DNA of 64,000 nucleotides from Rhynchopus sp. YZ270_cl-10 (GCA_964035575.1 OZ037846.1:1676106-1740105), one strand, 5' to 3'; shown: positions 42,489 through 54,400, counted from the stretch's first letter. Made by a program: numbers and translations. The notes: generated by a model not told the origin, from the letters alone.

Positions 42489-43662
42489 CACCCACTTCAC
42501 ATACTTTCACCCCAGTTCACCCCATTTTACCGCATTACACACCATTACACCCCATTACACATGAATTACGCCGTGCCCAAGACACCCCATAATTACTTGT
42601 TTTTTTGGTGGTTGCGATTTTTTGTGATTTTTTATTTATCCTGATACAGATCTCAAAGTAAATACAGGGAGCAACAGTATTGTGATGTACCATTGGTAAA
42701 TTTCATTAAGATACAGGTGAGTGACGACACTTCCCCTTTTGCCAGTTGTGTGCACATTTTTAGCCTCCTGACTCCATATTTTAGGAGCTTGGAGGTACTG
42801 TACATGCTCCGTTCCCTAACAGGAAAGCCGTTTTATGACTTTCTGGTCAACATAATCCCAACCCTCTACCCCCTTATTTTCGAGCGTGCCGTGCGACCCA
42901 GAAGTTTTTGTTTGATTATACTCGGCCGAAGTCGCGGACGATTTTCCCGATTTTTTGCCAGAATATAGAATATGCACAGCCATCGATTTCAAACCAATTT
43001 CGTTCCGGGGACAAAATATATTTTCTGGCTCAGCTCGTCCGATCTTTCGAATAAAGCTGGTTTCGATTTGAAGAATATTACCCCGAGGGGCGAGTGGGTG
43101 TCTTCGAGGTCTCTACGTGTAACAACCATCATGCTAAGTGTGTTTAGGCAAACCCGTAAACACTTGGCCCCCTTCACCTTACACTGATGTTGGTTTACGG
43201 GTTGACCCATAACTTTCTCGTTTCGGCAAATTGACCCCACCGCAGCGGACAGATTGTAGAAATGCCAACATGCTTTGGGTCTGAAAACCCACCGTGTTTT
43301 TTTCCAGGAAACATTTTACTTCCGGAGCGTCGGAATTTTCCGGCAACAAAATTAACAGTGACCTTGCCCTGTCCAGTTTGATGTGGAACAAAAATAGTCG
43401 AGCCTTGGGCGTAAGTTGCAAAATCAAAATTTTATGGATAACATTATCCCCCTGACCCCACCCCTTTTTCTGAAACCTTGGGTGGAACATATTGACCAGA
43501 AAGTCGTTCCCTGACGGAATGGTAATTTATTTTTCGAAGAGAGAAAAAAAAATACATAATATTATGGCTCCCTATTATTCTGGGGGAGAATAACACCCAC
43601 TTTCACATACTTTCATCCCATTTCATCCCATTACACCGCATTACACATGAATTACGCCGTGC
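42489..43662 (+). repeat. Pair of direct repeats with CATTACAC units
   Basis: 42489-42580 and 43588-43662 are direct repeats, both running from CACCCACTT...CACATACTTTCA through CATTACAC units to TGAATTACGCCGTGCC. The 1 kb between them contains another copy of the TTGACCCCAC...GGACAGATT fragment (43222) and no gene. Confidence 0.65.
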
Positions 43663-44437
43663 CGGGATACCCCATATTCATGAGAAATCTGGAAAATAAA
43701 GCCACGACAGTCCAATTCCCGTCTTCTTCCGAGGATGTTATACACCCCCCCAATAGTCGCCCCATGCATCACTGCTGTGTGCAGCGAAGTTGTCCGATTG
43801 ATCTTTGGGTCGACGCTCAACACTCCAGCGAAACAGAGAATACACGGTGGACTGCTCATGGTGTGTCATGACGACCAGTACTTTGACCGGTTCATCTGAG
43901 AAAATGTACTGGTTGTTTTTTTTTGTACTGACAGTCGTGGTTATTGACGAGTCCACCCGGTCAACCTGATACAATGTACTGGTCGTTCAGTGCGTACAAA
44001 TGTTCTGCGTGCTGGACTGTTGATTTTGAAATGAAATAGGCATGAACCAAGCAGCCGTATTGAACATTGCAACCTTGTTTTTTTTGTTTTTTTTGTTTTT
44101 TTGTTTATTCCTACAACCACCATTGTTGTGTACACTCTTGTGCTCTCCGCACTTCAAACACAACACATGTTTGCAAAGAACGTGTTGCTCTCCCTTAGCT
44201 CCACTTTTGTGCCTCATGGGTATCCCATTACCAAAAGCCAAAAATCAAAAAAACCCATAAAAACCCACCACCTTTCATCACTCCTTTACAGTCACGGCAT
44301 CCATCAGCCCTTACTAAGGGATATGAGCTCCACCTCTTAATTTTTTAAGCCCTTCATTTTGGATTCAGCTAAAATTATGGGCTTAATTTAAGGGCTTAGT
44401 TTCTTACTAAGAACTTACAAAGGAACAGAACCATATG
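43663..44437. other. Unassigned sequence before the satellite block
   Basis: Open frames of 60-80 codons lack motifs. ATGTACTGGT repeats occur at 43904 and 43973. Nothing else is supported. Confidence 0.4.
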
Positions 44438-46199
44438 CTCCTTAGCTCCTTAGCTCCTTAGCTCCTTAGCTCCTTAGCTCCTTAGCTCCTTAGCTCCTTA
44501 GCTCCTTAGCTCCTTAGCTCCTTAGCTCCTTAGCTCCTTAGCTCCTGAGCTCCTTAGCTCCTTAGCTCCTTAGTTCCTTAGCTCCTTAGCTCCTTAGCTC
44601 CTTAGCTCCTTAGCTCCTGAGCTCCTTAGCTCCTGAGCTCCTTAGCTCCTTAGCTCCTTAGCTCCTTAGCTCCTTAGCTCCTGAGCTCCTTAGCTCCTTA
44701 GCTCCTTAGCTCCTTAGCTCCTGAGCTCCTTAGCTCCTTAGCTCCTTAGTTCCTTAGCTCCTTAGCTCCTTAGCTCCTTAGCTCCTTAGCTCCTTAGCTC
44801 CTGAGCTCCTTAGCTCCTTAGCTCCTTAGTTCCTTAGCTCCTTAGCTCCTTAGCTCCTTAGCTCCTTAGCTCCTTAGCTCCTTAGCTCCTTAGCTCCTTA
44901 GCTCCTTAGCTCCTTAGCTCCTAAGCTCCTTAGCTCCTTAGCTCCTTAGCTCCTTAGCTCCTTAGCTCCTTAGCTCCTTAGCTCCTTAGCTCCTTAGCTC
45001 CTTAGCTCCTTAGCTCCTTAGCTCCTTAGCTCCTTAGCTCCTTAGCTCCTTAGCTCCTTAGCTCCTTAGCTCCTTAGCTCCTTAGCTCCTTAGCTCCTTA
45101 GCTCCTTAGCTCCTTAGCTCCTTAGCTCCTTAGCTCCTTAGCTCCTTAGCTCCTTAGCTCCTTAGCTCCTTAGCTCCTTAGCTCCTTAGCTCCTTAGCTC
45201 CTTAGCTCCTTAGCTCCTTAGCTCCTTAGCTCCTTAGCTCCTTAGCTCCTTAGCTCCTTAGCTCCTTAGCTCCTTAGCTCCTTAGCTCCTTAGCTCCTTA
45301 GCTCCTTAGCTCCTTAGCTCCTTAGCTCCTTAGCTCCTTAGCTCCTTAGCTCCTTAGCTCCTTAGCTCCTTAGCTCCTTAGCTCCTTAGCTCCTTAGCTC
45401 CTTAGCTCCTTAGCTCCTTAGCTCCTTAGCTCCTTAGCTCCTTAGCTCCTTAGCTCCTTAGTTCCTTAGCTCCTTAGCTCCTTAGCTCCTTAGCTCCTTA
45501 GCTCCTGAGCTCCTTAGCTCCTTAGCTCCTTAGCTCCTTAGCTCCTGAGCTCCTTAGCTCCTTAGCTCCTTAGCTCCTTAGCTCCTTAGCTCCTTAGCTC
45601 CTTAGCTCCTTAGCTCCTTAGCTCCTTAGCTCCTTAGCTCCTTAGCTCCTTAGCTCCTTAGCTCCTTAGCTCCTTAGCTCCTTAGCTCCTTAGCTCCTTA
45701 GCTCCTTAGCTCCTTAGCTCCTTAGCTCCTTAGCTCCTTAGCTCCTTAGCTCCTTAGCTCCTTAGCTCCTTAGCTCCTTAGCTCCTTAGCTCCTTAGCTC
45801 CTTAGCTCCTTAGCTCCTTAGCTCCTTAGCTCCTTAGCTCCTTAGCTCCTTAGCTCCTTAGCTCCTTAGCTCCTTAGCTCCTTAGCTCCTTAGCTCCTTA
45901 GCTCCTTAGCTCCTGAGCTCCTTAGCTCCTTAGCTCCTTAGCTCCTTAGCTCCTTAGCTCCTTAGCTCCTTAGCTCCTGAGCTCCTTAGCTCCTTAGCTC
46001 CTTAGCTCCTTAGCTCCTTAGCTCCTTAGCTCCTTAGCTCCTTAGCTCCTTAGCTCCTTAGCTCCTTAGCTCCTTAGCTCCTTAGCTCCTTAGCTCCTTA
46101 GCTCCTTAGCTCCTTAGCTCCTTAGCTCCTTAGCTCCTTAGCTCCTTAGCTCCTGAGCTCCTTAGCTCCTTAGCTCCTTAGCTCCTTAGCTCCTTAGCT
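44438..46199. repeat. 8-bp satellite array TTAGCTCC (first block)
   Basis: About 220 copies. Point variants (CTGAGCTC, TAGTTCC, CTAAGCTC) are scattered, with a long homogeneous stretch at about 44941-45461. Unlike the CCCGCAAA array it has stop codons (TAG) in its frames and yields no long open frame on this strand. Confidence 0.97.
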
Positions 46200-46400
46200 G
46201 GTATCTAAGGTGCACAGGGGGCGGCTTTTTTTGGTTCCCGAAACCCTCCCGAAACCTCCCGGAAGTGGTTTTGGATATGGTGCACAGGGGGCATTTCACC
46301 CCTGAAAAAGGGTGCACAGGGGGCTTTTCGGGGGTCCTGAAATAGGGTGCACAGGGGGCGCAAAAGTATGCCCCACATGACTTTTACAGGTATTTTGGGT
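46200..46400. repeat. GGTGCACAGGGGGC motif cluster (first)
   Basis: Four copies of GTGCACAGGGGGC at about 46211, 46280, 46311 and 46348 with unrelated spacers. The same motif forms a denser cluster at 47314-47653. Confidence 0.85.
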
Positions 46401-46424
46401 CCCGTACACAGTTTTCACAGCACA

Positions 46425-46548
46425 CACAGAAAAACACAGAAAAACACAGAAAAACACAGAAAAACACAGAAAAACACAGAAAAACACAGAAAAACACAGA
46501 AAAACACAGAAAAACACAGAAAAACACAGAAAAACACAGAAAAACACA
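46425..46548. repeat. 10-bp tandem repeat CACAGAAAAA
   Basis: About 12 perfect copies directly followed by the TATACACAG array. Confidence 0.95.
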
Positions 46549-46667
46549 GTATACACAGTTTTCACAGTATACACAGTATACACAGTATACACAGTATACA
46601 CAGTATACACAGTATACACAGTATACACAGTATACACAGTATACACAGTATACACAGTATACACAGT
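46549..46667. repeat. 9-bp tandem repeat TATACACAG
   Basis: About 12 copies, perfect apart from one TTTTCACAG unit near the start. The CACAG core is shared with the preceding 10-bp array, suggesting that one arose from the other. Confidence 0.95.
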
Positions 46668-46719
46668 TGGGTTTAGAATAAAAGGTGGATGAAGAGCTTA
46701 CCAAGAACCTTATCAACCA

Positions 46720-47245
46720 CACCAACCACACAAGCACCAGCCGGATAATGCAACCTGGAACCACTCTGTAACTGACCCCCGAGAACCCTATCAACCACAC
46801 GAGCCGGATAACGCAACCTAGAACCCGCAAACCCGCGCACCCGCAAACCCGCAAACCCGCACAACCACCAGACAGATAACGTAACCTAGAACCAGAAAAC
46901 GCAACCTAGAACCAGCAAGTTCCCGCGCACCCGCACCCACCAGCCGGCTTATCGACCACACCAGCCAGATAACGTTGCCCGAACCCCGCGCACCCGCACC
47001 ACCACACCAGCCGGATAACGCAACCTAGAACCCGCAAACCCGCGCACCCGCAAACCCGCAAACCCGCACAACCACCAGCCAGATAACGTAACCTAGAACC
47101 AGAAAACGCAACCTAGAACCAGCAAGTTCCCGCGCACCCGCACCCACCAGCAGGCTTATCGACCACACCAGCCAGATAACGTTGCCCGAACCCCGCGCAC
47201 CCGCACCACCACACCAGCCAGATAACACAACCTAGAACCCGCTAA
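46720..47245. repeat. 207-bp tandem repeat containing short CCCGCAAA runs
   Basis: A unit beginning CCGGATAACGCAACCTAGAA recurs at about 46804 and 47011, with a partial third copy at about 47218: period about 207 bp. Each unit includes CCCGCAAACCCGC-type runs (46826 and 47033), the same 8-mer that builds the 11.75-kb array further right, and CCACACCAGCCAGATAACG, which recurs inverted at 63197. Confidence 0.85.
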
Positions 47246-47313
47246 TACTCGCAAATAACAGTTTTTCAGTGCGTGAAACAGCTGAGTTACTGAACCCTGA
47301 GAAGACTGGATCC

Positions 47314-47653
47314 GGTGCACAGGGTGCCTTTTTGAAAAAAATCCGGTGCACAGGGGGCGCCTAAGTGAAAAATCGGTGCACAGGGGGCGTATCCTGGAAA
47401 AATCCGGTGCACACGGGGCGCCCAAAAACGGTGCACAGGGGGCGTCTTTGAACGGTGCACAGGGGGCGCCTAAAATCCGGTGCACACGGGGCGCCCCAAA
47501 AACGGTGCACAGGGGGCGTGTCAGAACGGTGCACATGGGGCGCCCGGCTATTAAATCACGGGTAAAACGCCCCCTGTGCACCGGATTTTTGGGCGCCCCC
47601 TGTGCACCGTTTTGGGGTGCGCCCCCTGTGCACCGGACGTGCCCCCTGTGCAC
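47314..47653. repeat. Regularly spaced GGTGCACAGGGGGCG cluster with inverted half
   Basis: Nine direct copies (47314, 47345, 47375, 47406, 47430, 47453, 47479, 47503, 47528) spaced 23-31 bp with non-identical spacers, then four inverted copies (CCCCCTGTGCACC) from about 47572 to 47653. Together they form a large interrupted palindrome. This is a degenerate minisatellite, not a CRISPR array. Confidence 0.85.
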
Positions 47654-47663
47654 CGGAGTGGCC

Positions 47664-49690
47664 CCTTAGCTCCTTAGCTCCTTAGCTCCTTAGCTCCTTA
47701 GCTCCTTAGCTCCTTAGCTCCTTAGCTCCTTAGCTCCTTAGCTCCTTAGCTCCTTAGCTCCTTAGCTCCTTAGCTACTTAGCTCCTTAGCTCCTTAGCTC
47801 CTTAGCTCCTGAGCTCCTTAGCTCCTGAGCTCCTTAGCTCCTTAGCTCCTTAGCTCCTTAGCTCCTTAGTTCCTTAGCTCCTTAGCTCCTTAGCTCCTTA
47901 GCTCCTTAACTCCTTAGCTCCTTAGCTCCTTAGCTCCTTAGCTCCTGAGCTCCTTAGCTCCTGAGCTCCTTAGCTCCTTAGCTCCTTAGCTCCTTAGCTC
48001 CTTAGTTCCTTAGCTCCTTAGCTCCTTAGCTCCTTAGCTCTTAAGCTCCTTAGCTCCTTAGCTCCTTAGCTCCTTAGCTCCTTAGCTCCTTAGCTCCTTA
48101 GCTCCTTAGCTCCTTAGCTCCTTAGCTCCTTAGCTCCTTAGCTCCTTAGCTCCTTAGCTCCTTAGCTCCTTAGCTCCTTAGCTCCTTAGCTCCTTAGCTC
48201 CTTAGCTCCTTAGCTCCTTAGCTCCTTAGCTCCTTAGCTCCTTAGCTCCTTAGCTCCTTAGCTCCTTAGCTCCTTAGCTCCTTAGCTCCTTAGCTCCTTA
48301 GCTCCTTAGCTCCTTAGTTCCTTAGCTCCTTAGCTCGTTAGCTCCTTAGCTCCTTAACTCCTTAGCTCCTTAGCTCCTTAGCTCCTTAGCTCCTTAGCTC
48401 CTTAGCTCCTTAGCTCCTTAGTTCCTTAGCTCCTTAGCTCCTTAGTTCCTTAGCTCCTTAGCTCGTTAGCTCCTTAGCTCCTTAACTCCTTAGCTCCTTA
48501 GCTCCTTAGCTCCTTAGCTCCTTAGCTCCTTAGCTCCTTAGCTCCTTAGCTCCTTAGCTCCTTAGTTCCTTAGCTCCTTAGCTCCTTAGCTCCTTAGCTC
48601 CTTAACTCCTTAGCTCCTTAGCTCCTTAGCTCCTTAGCTCCTAAGCTCCTTAGCTCCTTAGCTCCTTAGCTCCTTAGCTCCTTAGCTCCTTAGCTCCTAA
48701 GCTCCTTAGCTCCTTAGCTCCTTAGCTCCTTAGCTCCTTAGCTCCTTAGCTCCTTAGCTCCTTAGCTCCTTAGCTCCTTAGCTCCTGAGCTCCTTAGCTC
48801 CTTAGCTCCTTAGCTCCTTAGCTCCTTAGTTCCTTAGCTCCTTAGCTCCTTAGCTCCTTAGCTCCTTAACTCCTTAGCTCCTTAGCTCCTTAGCTCCTTA
48901 GCTCCTTAGCTCCTTAGCTCCTTAGCTCCTTAGCTCCTTAGCTCCTTAGCTCCTTAGCTCCTTAGCTCCTTAGCTCCTTAGCTCCTTAGCTCCTTAGCTC
49001 CTTAGCTCCTTAGCTCCTTAGCTCCTTAGCTCCTTAGCTCCTTAGCTCCTTAGCTCCTTAGCTCCTTAGCTCCTTAGCTCCTTAGCTCCTTAGCTCCTTA
49101 GCTCCTTAGCTCCTTAGCTCCTTAGCTCCTTAGCTCCTTAGCTCCTTAGCTCCTTAGCTCCTTAGCTCCTTAGCTCCTTAGCTCCTTAGCTCCTTAGCTC
49201 CTTAGCTCCTTAGCTCCTTAGCTCCTGAGCTCCTTAGCTCCTTAGCTCCTTAGCTCCTTAGCTCCTAAGCTCCTTAGCTCCTTAGCTCCTTAGCTCCTTA
49301 GCTCCTTAGCTCCTTAGCTCCTTAGCTCCTTAGCTCCTTAGCTCCTTAGCTCCTTAGCTCCTTAGCTCCTTAGCTCCTTAGCTCCTTAGCTCCTTAGCTC
49401 CTAAGCTCCTTAGCTCCTTAGCTCCTTAGCTCCTTAGCTCCTTAGCTCCTTAGCTCCTTAGCTCCTTAGCTCCTTAGCTCCTTAGCTCCTTAGCTCCTTA
49501 GCTCCTTAGCTCCTTAGCTCCTTAGCTCCTTAGCTCCTTAGCTCCTTAGCTCCTTAGCTCCTTAGCTCCTTAGCTCCTTAGCTCCTTAGCTCCTTAGCTC
49601 CTTAGCTCCTTAGCTCCTTAGCTCCTTAGCTCCTTAGCTCCTTAGCTCCTTAGCTCCTTAGCTCCTTAGCTCCTTAGCTCCTAAGCTCCT
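47664..49690. repeat. 8-bp satellite array TTAGCTCC (second block)
   Basis: About 253 copies of the same unit and orientation as 44438-46199, separated from it by the minisatellite cluster. Variants include TTAACTCC, TTAGTTCC and TAGCTCGT, some in a repeated higher-order pattern around 48310-48610. Confidence 0.97.
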
Positions 49691-50304
49691 TGTAAAAAAA
49701 AATGAACCCCTTGTAAAAAAAAATGAACCCCGTGTAAAAAAAAATGAACCCCTTGTAAAAAAAAATGAACCCCTTGTAAAAAAAAATGAACCCCTGGTAA
49801 AAAAAAATGAACCCCTTGTAAAAAAAAATGAACCCCTTGTAAAAAAAAATGAACCCCTTGTAAAAAAAAATGAACCCCTTGTAAAAAAAAATGAACCCCT
49901 TGTAAAAAAAAATGAACCCCTTGTAAAAAAAAATGAACCCCTTTGTAAAAAAAAATGAACCCCTTTTGTAAAAAAAAATGAACCCCTTTTGTAAAAAAAA
50001 ATGAACCCCTTTTTGTAAAAAAAAATGAACCCCTTTGTAAAAAAAAATGAACCCCTAAAAAAAAATGAACCCCAAAAAAAAATGAACCCCTAAAAAAAAA
50101 TGAACCCCTAAAAAAAAATGAACCCCTTTTTTTTAAAAAAATGAACCCCTTTTTTAAAAAAAAATGAACCCCTTTTTTTTAAAAAAATGAACCCCTTTTT
50201 TAAAAAAAAATGAACCCCTTTTAAAAAAAAATGAACCCCTTTTTAAAAAAAAATGAACCCCTTTTTAAAAAAAAATGAACCCCTTTTTAAAAAAAAATGA
50301 ACCC
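49691..50304. repeat. A-rich tandem repeat TGAACCCC-TTGTA(9)
   Basis: About 30 units of AAAAAAAAATGAACCCC with a linker that changes along the array: CTTGT at the left, then CTTTTGT, a linker-free zone near 50050-50120, then CTTTTT at the right. The ordered change suggests stepwise slippage and local amplification. Confidence 0.93.
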
Positions 50305-50308
50305 CAGC

Positions 50309-50419
50309 TCCACCCGCAAACCCGTAAACCCGCAAACCCGCAAACCCGCAAACCCGCAAACCCGCAAACCCGCAAACCCGCAAACCCGCAAACCCGCAAA
50401 CCCGCAAACCCGCAAACCC
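50309..50419. repeat. Short CCCGCAAA array
   Basis: About 13 copies of the 8-mer that forms the main array at 51427-63178, in the same orientation, 1 kb to its left across the 5S island. Confidence 0.95.
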
Positions 50420-50719
50420 GAGGGATGAGCGAGGCACAACCCTATATTCCCAAGATTTTTGCACTTTTAAGGGTTTCTGACATCCTTAGATAGGATAAAG
50501 AGGCATTTTCAGGTATTTTGATAAACGGACATTTTGTCTATTAGGATATGTGTGATGCTCAGATTGATTCATCTGACCTCATAATGGATTCAGGAGCCCC
50601 TAAATATGCCATTTTCCCAAAAATTTCTCACTTTTGACAATTTTGAAGATTCTCAGAAAGAGTGAGGAGACAAAAAAATGAGAAAAATCTGAAAAAGTCA
50701 AAATATATTATCTGTCTCA

Positions 50720-50790
50720 GGTGTTGAACCCGGGACCGAAAGAATATCGGACCACGGTACAACACACTAGGATTTTCTGACGCAAGTATT
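50720..50790 (-). ncRNA. tRNA-like Pol III box sequence (pseudo-tRNA or SINE piece)
   Basis: On the minus strand the stretch GGTCCCGGGTTCAACACC (50720-50737) matches a B-box/T-arm: TTCAA in a 7-base loop with four of five stem pairs. About 25 bases upstream, CTAGTGTGTTG resembles an A-box. The acceptor stem does not pair and the anticodon arm lacks U33, so it is not a working tRNA. It lies downstream, on the same strand, of the inverted 5S fragments. Confidence 0.3.
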
Positions 50791-50864
50791 TTTTTAGTTT
50801 TTTATGGATGCGCACAGCTAAGAACCGGTCTGACAATTTAGATCTATTTTTCGGTGTATTTATC

Positions 50865-50966
50865 CAGTTGGTCACCCGCGCCAGTACTATCCAGGCTTGG
50901 AGGTGTCTAACTTCTCAGGTAAAAACGGACTGGTAATAAGTCTTCCCAGCTTTTCTATCCAGACCT
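50865..50966 (-). pseudogene. Inverted 5S rRNA gene fragments
   Basis: Read on the minus strand, 50919-50865 matches the middle of the adjacent 5S gene (GCCTGGATAGTACTGGCG is shared exactly) with substitutions nearby. A second, internally deleted piece at about 50966-50940 (GTCTGGATA then AGCTGGGAAG) matches the 3' half. Both lie immediately upstream of the intact gene and face away from it. Confidence 0.75.
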
Positions 50967-50972
50967 ATTATT

Positions 50973-51091
50973 GGATTCGGCCATACTCTGGTGAATACAC
51001 CTCATCCCGCCTGATTTGAGAAGTTAAGCACCAGCAGGCCTGGATAGTACTGGCGTGGGTGACCAGCTGGGAAGTCCGGGTGCTTGAATCC
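50973..51091 (+). rRNA. 5S ribosomal RNA gene
   Basis: 119 nt, the usual eukaryotic length. The 5' GGATTC pairs with the 3' GAATCC to close helix I. Internal conserved blocks are visible: GGCCATACT near the start, ATCCCGCCTGATTT, GAGAAGTTAAGC (loop/box A region), GATAGTACTGG and GGGTGACC. A TTTTT Pol III terminator follows directly at 51092-51096. It encodes the 5S RNA of the large ribosomal subunit and is transcribed by Pol III from its internal promoter. It is a single intact copy sitting between satellite arrays, not part of a visible 5S tandem cluster. Confidence 0.95.
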
Positions 51092-51096
51092 TTTTT
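51092..51096 (+). terminator. Pol III terminator of the 5S gene
   Basis: A run of five T immediately after the 3' end of the 5S gene, with a further CCTTTT just after. Confidence 0.8.
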
Positions 51097-51426
51097 CCTT
51101 TTCTTCTGTTGTATTAGGTGTGCACATTTGAGGATGTCCAGACCCTGACCCACCTCCAACAAGACGACCCTGTCTTGTATTCCGATGTTTGCTGCATGTT
51201 TGGGTGCTAAGTTAGTGTGCTACTTCGAAACCAAACAACTCGTTCAGCAACAACAAAAACTTGAAAAAGACATTTTTTCCAAGGAAAATTCTTTTACAAT
51301 TTTGTGTGAAGACCGGTCATGTTGCGGGCCCGATGTGGCCTGCGACGGACTACTCTCATATGATAGTAAACTTTTTGTTCTCTTCTAGACACAAAGGAGT
51401 AAAAACGCCTCCATAGACTCACCCAC

Positions 51427-54400
51427 AAACCCGCAAACCCGCAAACCCGCAAACCCGTAAACCCGCAAACCCGCAAACCCGCAAACCCGCAAACCCGCAA
51501 ACCCGCAAACCCGCAAACCCGTAAACCCGCAAACCCGCAAACCCGCAAACCCGCAAACCCGCAAACCCGCAAACCCGCAAACCCGCAAACCCGCAAACCC
51601 GCAAACCCGCAAACCCGCAAACCCGCAAACCCGCAAACCCGCAAACCCGCAAACCCGTAAACCCGCAAACCCGCAAACCCGCAAACCCGCAAACCCGCAA
51701 ACCCGCAAACCCGCAAACCCGCAAACCCGCAAACCCGCAAACCCGCAAACCCGCAAACCCGCAAACCCGCAAACCCGCAAACCCGCAAACCCGCAAACCC
51801 GCAAACCCGCAAACCCGCAAACCCGCAAACCCGCAAACCCGTAAACCCGCAAACCCGCAAACCCGCAAACCCGCAAACCCGCAAACCCGCAAACCCGCAA
51901 ACCCGCAAACCCGCAAACCCGCAAACCCGCAAACCCGCAAACCCGCAAACCCGCAAACCCGCAAACCCGCAAACCCGCAAACCCGCAAACCCGCAAACCC
52001 GCAAACCCGCAAACCCGCAAACCCGCAAACCCGCAAACCCGCAAACCCGCAAACCCGCAAACCCGCAAACCCGCAAACCCGCAAACCCGCAAACCCGCAA
52101 ACCCGCAAACCCGCAAACCCGCAAACCCGCAAACCCGCAAACCCGCAAACCCGCAAACCCGCAAACCCGCAAACCCGCAAACCCGCAAACCCGCAAACCC
52201 GCAAACCCGCAAACCCGCAAACCCGCAAACCCGCAAACCCGCAAACCCGCAAACCCGCAAACCCGCAAACCCGCAAACCCGCAAACCCGCAAACCCGCAA
52301 ACCCGCAAACCCGCAAACCCGCAAACCCGCAAACCCGCAAACCCGCAAACCCGCAAACCCGCAAACCCGCAAACCCGCAAACCCGCAAACCCGCAAACCC
52401 GCAAACCCGCAAACCCGCAAACCCGCAAACCCGCAAACCCGCAAACCCGCAAACCCGCAAACCCGCAAACCCGCAAACCCGCAAACCCGCAAACCCGCAA
52501 ACCCGCAAACCCGCAAACCCGCAAACCCGCAAACCCGCAAACCCGCAAACCCGCAAACCCGCAAACCCGCAAACCCGCAAACCCGCAAACCCGCAAACCC
52601 GCAAACCCGCAAACCCGCAAACCCGCAAACCCGCAAACCCGCAAACCCGCAAACCCGCAAACCCGCAAACCCGCAAACCCGCAAACCCGCAAACCCGCAA
52701 ACCCGCAAACCCGCAAACCCGCAAACCCGCAAACCCGCAAACCCGCAAACCCGCAAACCCGCAAACCCGCAAACCCGCAAACCCGCAAACCCGCAAACCC
52801 GCAAACCCGCAAACCCGCAAACCCGCAAACCCGCAAACCCGCAAACCCGCAAACCCGCAAACCCGCAAACCCGCAAACCCGCAAACCCGCAAACCCGCAA
52901 ACCCGCAAACCCGCAAACCCGCAAACCCGCAAACCCGCAAACCCGCAAACCCGCAAACCCGCAAACCCGCAAACCCGCAAACCCGCAAACCCGCAAACCC
53001 GCAAACCCGCAAACCCGCAAACCCGCAAACCCGCAAACCCGCAAACCCGCAAACCCGCAAACCCGCAAACCCGCAAACCCGCAAACCCGCAAACCCGCAA
53101 ACCCGCAAACCCGCAAACCCGCAAACCCGCAAACCCGCAAACCCGCAAACCCGCAAACCCGCAAACCCGCAAACCCGCAAACCCGCAAACCCGCAAACCC
53201 GCAAACCCGCAAACCCGCAAACCCGCAAACCCGCAAACCCGCAAACCCGCAAACCCGCAAACCCGCAAACCCGCAAACCCGCAAACCCGCAAACCCGCAA
53301 ACCCGCAAACCCGCAAACCCGCAAACCCGCAAACCCGCAAACCCGCAAACCCGCAAACCCGCAAACCCGCAAACCCGCAAACCCGCAAACCCGCAAACCC
53401 GCAAACCCGCAAACCCGCAAACCCGCAAACCCGCAAACCCGCAAACCCGCAAACCCGCAAACCCGCAAACCCGCAAACCCGCAAACCCGCAAACCCGCAA
53501 ACCCGCAAACCCGCAAACCCGCAAACCCGCAAACCCGCAAACCCGCAAACCCGCAAACCCGCAAACCCCGCAAACCCGCAAACCCGCAAACCCGCAAACC
53601 CGCAAACCCGCAAACCCGCAAACCCGCAAACCCGCAAACCCGCAAACCCGCAAACCCGCAACCCGCAAACCCGCAAACCCGCAAACCCGCAAACCCGCAA
53701 ACCCGCAAACCCGCAAACCCGCAAACCCGCAAACCCGCAAACCCGCAAACCCGCAAACCCGCAAACCCGCAAACCCGCAAACCCGCAAACCCGCAAACCC
53801 GCAAACCCGCAAACCCGCAAACCCGCAAACCCGCAAACCCGCAAACCCGCAAACCCGCAAACCCGCAAACCCGCAAACCCGCAAACCCGCAAACCCGCAA
53901 ACCCGCAAACCCGCAAACCCGCAAACCCGCAAACCCGCAAACCGCAAACCCGCAAACCCGCAAACCCGCAAACCCGCAAACCCGCAAACCCGCAAACCCG
54001 CAAACCCGCAAACCCGCAAACCCGCAAACCCGCAAACCCGCAAACCCGCAAACCCGCAAACCCGCAAACCCGCAAACCCGCAAACCCGCAAACCCGCAAA
54101 CCCGCAAACCCGCAAACCCGCAAACCCGCAAACCCGCAAACCCGCAAACCCGCAAACCCGCAAACCCGCAAACCCGCAAACCCGCAAACCCGCAAACCCG
54201 CAAACCCGCAAACCGCAAACCCGCAAACCCGCAAACCCGCAAACCGCAAACCCGCAAACCCGCAAACCCGCAAACCCGCAAACCGCAAACCCGCAAACCC
54301 GCAAACCCGCAAACCCGCAAACCCGCAAACCCGCAAACCCGCAAACCCGCAAACCCGCAAACCCGCAAACCCGCAAACCCGCAAACCCGCAAACCCGCAA

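Noticed and set aside
47314..47653. CRISPR-like array of short repeats with variable spacers
   Set aside because: Spacers are degenerate and of unequal length, the repeats invert halfway, there are no cas genes and the DNA is eukaryotic.
50720..50790. Functional tRNA gene on the minus strand
   Set aside because: The acceptor stem does not pair, the anticodon loop lacks U33 and one T-stem pair is missing; kept only as a tRNA-like sequence.
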